Below are positions 13,759 through 14,147 of a DNA stretch of 14,147 bases, piece by piece. Position 1 is the first letter of the stretch; every line of letters starts with the position of its first letter. The notes under the pieces were generated by a model. The model did no database searches, was not told the origin of the DNA, and saw nothing but the letters and a program-made list of their open reading frames with translations. The stretch is from the NCBI GenBank assembly GCA_934757945.1, contig CAKVLT010000045.1, positions 1-14,147 of the forward strand. Reading direction: 5' to 3'. The position numbers and the translations under genes were made by a program. This stretch comes from an uncultured Bulleidia sp. (GTDB lineage Bacteria; Bacillota_I; Bacilli_A; Erysipelotrichales; Erysipelotrichaceae).

Positions 13759-14061
13759 TTAAAATAGTAATGACAAGTAATCCTGTCTTGAGTCAAGTAT
13801 TCTGAGTATTTCGATAGTCTCTTTATTGATATTATAGAATACAAGTTGTTTAGATACGATTAAATAACGGAATGATGTATCTATGTTGAAACGGTCAGAC
13901 ATTTCAGGACCTAAATAAGGATTGTCTTTCAATAATGAAATTGTATCTAGAATGTTACTTTTAAGCTTCTTTGCGGCTTGAGTATTATGAAACTGATGAA
14001 TAATATAGTTTTCGATGTTAAGAAGGTCATCAATTGCTGCTTTTTTATAGATAATCTTCAT
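13759..14061 (-). CDS. RelE/ParE-superfamily toxin
   Basis: This 100-residue basic protein matches the RelE/ParE fold family: an N-terminal strand (MKIIYKKAAIDDLLNIENYI), a helical hairpin (about 25-48), NPYLGPEM, then strands FRYLIVSKQLVFYNI and IEILRILDSRQDYLSLLF, where the RILDSRQDY ending is typical. Members either cleave mRNA on the ribosome (RelE) or poison gyrase (ParE); this one cannot be assigned safely to either. Its ATG is one base after the stop of the upstream partial gene, the usual antitoxin-toxin arrangement, which suggests a type II toxin-antitoxin pair with joint translation. A terminator follows it. Confidence 0.85.
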   Translation of the reverse strand: MKIIYKKAAIDDLLNIENYIIHQFHNTQAAKKLKSNILDTISLLKDNPYLGPEMSDRFNIDTSFRYLIVSKQLVFYNINKETIEILRILDSRQDYLSLLF

Positions 14062-14062
14062 T

Positions 14063-14147
14063 TTATAAACCTAACAGCTTTTTGGTTTCTTCTTCTGAAT
14101 AGGATTCAGTACAATTCATACCAATTTCTAATTCTTTCATTAATCTG
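14063..14147 (-). CDS. Antitoxin, C-terminal end only (5' part off the window)
   Basis: Reading upstream from the toxin, the frame ending in TAA at 14063 stays open to the window edge and encodes 27 residues ending in SEEETKKLLGL. The acidic, helical tail and its position one base before the toxin start fit the toxin-neutralising end of a type II antitoxin (RelB/ParD/DinJ-like). The DNA-binding half is outside the window, so the family cannot be named. Confidence 0.65.
   Translation of the reverse strand, partial: RLMKELEIGMNCTESYSEEETKKLLGL

Overview
The window looks like a chromosomal segment of a low-to-moderate-GC Bacillota (Firmicutes) anaerobe. The reasons are strong AGGAGG-type ribosome sites, a CsoR/CopA copper cassette, an anaerobic ribonucleotide-reductase-activase-like radical SAM domain, Rrf2 and MarR regulators, and short intergenic gaps with hairpin-plus-T terminators. 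A gut Clostridia or Erysipelotrichia relative is plausible, but the sequence does not fix the genus. Nearly all genes run on the minus strand; the one clear exception is a small nuclease-like gene at 878-1408. No tRNA, rRNA, CRISPR array or insertion sequence was seen, and no stretch over 300 bases lacks a gene.

Layout from left to right. (1) 1-813 (minus, running off the left edge) is one continuous reading frame that joins a MarR-type winged-helix domain to a radical SAM domain of the NrdG type. It has a good promoter with an inverted repeat across its -10 and start region. (2) 878-1408 (plus, divergent) encodes a two-helix membrane protein with an Mrr-type nuclease domain. (3) 1380-5330 (minus) is a tightly coupled run: glycoside hydrolase family 2, Hsp33 (hslO), tRNA-dihydrouridine synthase and a Nudix hydrolase, with overlapping starts and stops. 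(4) 5387-9370 (minus) is the type IV pilus motor module pilB-pilT-pilC. PilB carries a complete tandem c-di-GMP-binding (MshEN) signature. No pilin or pilMNO genes are present. (5) 9473-10326 (minus) is a cysteine-containing Rrf2 regulator translationally coupled to an atypical peptide deformylase. (6) 10476-13617 (minus) is a copper-resistance operon, csoR-copA, with a perfect CsoR operator lying between the -35 and -10 boxes. CopA ends in a degenerate HMA domain followed by an intact CopZ-like HMA domain that has its own internal Shine-Dalgarno and ATG. (7) 13759-14147 (minus) is a RelE/ParE-type toxin and the 3' end of its antitoxin, running off the right edge.

The observations most worth following up are the MarR-radical SAM fusion, which may be a regulator with a built-in redox or SAM-dependent domain, and the probable production of a free copper chaperone from inside copA. 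Several genes share a redox, metal or protein-quality theme (Hsp33, Nudix, Rrf2, CsoR/CopA, 4Fe-4S radical SAM), but nothing in the sequence shows that they form a single system.
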